Below, piece after piece: positions 63,607-64,000 of a stretch of DNA of 64,000 nucleotides. Position 1 is the stretch's first letter, and the number at the start of each line of letters is the position of its first letter. The stretch is taken from positions 18,458 to 82,457 of the forward strand of contig CABJBK010000014.1 in assembly GCA_902363825.1 (NCBI GenBank), read 5' to 3'. The position numbers and the translations under genes are program-made. The notes below the pieces were generated by a model. It was given only the letters and a program-made list of their open reading frames with translations. It was not told the origin of the DNA and did not search any database. The stretch is from Lachnospiraceae bacterium. GTDB taxonomy: Bacteria; Bacillota; Clostridia; Lachnospirales; Lachnospiraceae.

Positions 63607-63840
63607 ATGGCTATAAGATCAACAAATTCATATACAAGGATTGAACAGGATATCAAAGACAAATCAGAAAGTATTCTGGATGAAGTAAAACTTTCATTTG
63701 CAAGACCGGTTGACATCAGCACATTATCCGAGGCAGAGTTTCATGAAGAATTGGAGAAAGGATATGCGGATATGCAGACTGGACAAACAAAAAATGCGAA
63801 AAAAGCCTTTGCTGACATTCGCAAAGATTATGGTTTATGA
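63607..63840 (+). CDS. RelB/DinJ-like antitoxin, apparently short, no toxin beside it
   Basis: A 77-residue protein. The N-terminus TRIEQDIKDKSESILDEV resembles the RelB ribbon-helix part (RIDxxxKxxAExIxxELG). The C-terminus EELEKGYADMQTGQTKNAKK-AFADIRKDYGL resembles the toxin-binding tail. The usual middle section ('MTTAINVFLRQ...GIPF') is missing, shortening the ribbon-helix-helix. The first ATG is preceded by AAAGGAGAT. No RelE/ParE-type gene lies in the remaining 160 bases. Confidence 0.6.
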   Translation: MAIRSTNSYTRIEQDIKDKSESILDEVKLSFARPVDISTLSEAEFHEELEKGYADMQTGQTKNAKKAFADIRKDYGL

Positions 63841-63965
63841 TACACGGAGCAATAAGTGTATACGTTTTTAGGCAGTCTTTCCCCTTGGTGCAGGAATTGA
63901 CGAGACCGTTTCAAGTTTTGTGTAAACGTTTAAAACTGATATAAGATTTGTGAATAGTTACAAAT

Positions 63966-63994
63966 GGGCAGAGCCGATTTTCCGGATTCTGCCC
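63966..63994 (+). terminator. Hairpin at the window end
   Basis: GGGCAGA pairs with TCTGCCC across a GCCGATTTTCCGGAT loop. It is probably a terminator, but the T tract would lie near or beyond the window edge. Otherwise 63841-63965 holds nothing I recognise. Confidence 0.4.
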
Positions 63995-64000
63995 ATATCT

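Overview
The window looks like chromosomal DNA of a motile, spore-forming gut Firmicute of the Lachnospiraceae type (Roseburia, Agathobacter or Lachnospira-like). The reasons are the small DUF4446 and DUF3881 proteins directly behind parAB, three methyl-accepting chemotaxis proteins, spmA, a bile salt hydrolase, a GH51 arabinofuranosidase, and Firmicute-style Shine-Dalgarno sites throughout. The left edge lies near the replication origin: the 3' end of rsmG is followed by two perfect parS sites and parA-parB.

Layout. (1) 1-6.2 kb, origin-proximal core: rsmG end, a degenerate alpha/beta hydrolase, a coiled-coil protein coupled to a NarL-type regulator, parS x2, parA, parB, DUF4446, DUF3881. 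(2) 6.2-7.5 kb: a strong promoter, a decayed tRNA-Arg(CCU), an intact tRNA-Arg(CCU), an integrase remnant and the tail of a cardiolipin synthase gene. (3) 7.6-17.3 kb, a membrane and envelope island: a PLD-family enzyme, an OmpR regulator with its histidine kinase, a FUSC-like membrane protein, a truncated CDP-alcohol phosphatidyltransferase, an intact cardiolipin synthase, a bile salt hydrolase and FtsH. (4) 17.3-22.1 kb: two MATE transporters set among ISL3, IS30, nitroreductase and serine-recombinase fragments. (5) 22.3-31.3 kb: an MCP, an esterase, a frameshifted protein with an SDGPTSVFIAG motif, several gene scraps, GH51 and an ArsB/SLC13-type transporter. (6) 31.4-41.8 kb: a graveyard of transposon pieces around two MCPs, an EAL protein and internally deleted ICE-type ParB/ParA genes, ending in an internally deleted IS66. 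(7) 42-58.5 kb, a core block: a membrane protein with three FliM-like motifs, pepT, tRNA-Lys, a 38-residue protein, DUF1638, trmB, a DacF-type carboxypeptidase, then a cluster whose order matches the Bacillus yaaO-to-rsmI region (decarboxylase, guanylate-kinase-like, yaaR, holB, ricT, trmN6, rsmI), aroB, DUF885 and spmA. (8) 58.5-60.2 kb: a two-gene module, HipA-like kinase plus HipA-N/HIRAN protein, flanked by an 18-bp direct repeat. (9) 60.4-64 kb: DUF2798, an alpha/beta hydrolase, an HD protein, glycerate kinase and an orphan RelB-like antitoxin.

How genes may work together. parS, ParA and ParB form the chromosome segregation system. The PLD, two-component, FUSC, Cls, BSH and FtsH genes look like a bile/membrane-stress set. 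The holB-ricT-trmN6-rsmI block is ordinary housekeeping. The best candidate for an under-described system is the kinase/HIRAN pair at 58.6-60.2 kb. It resembles a split HipA (HipS/HipT-like) with no HipB gene, fused to a DNA-binding HIRAN domain, and it was apparently inserted exactly at the spmA stop codon.

All family names come from reading the protein sequences; no database search was run.
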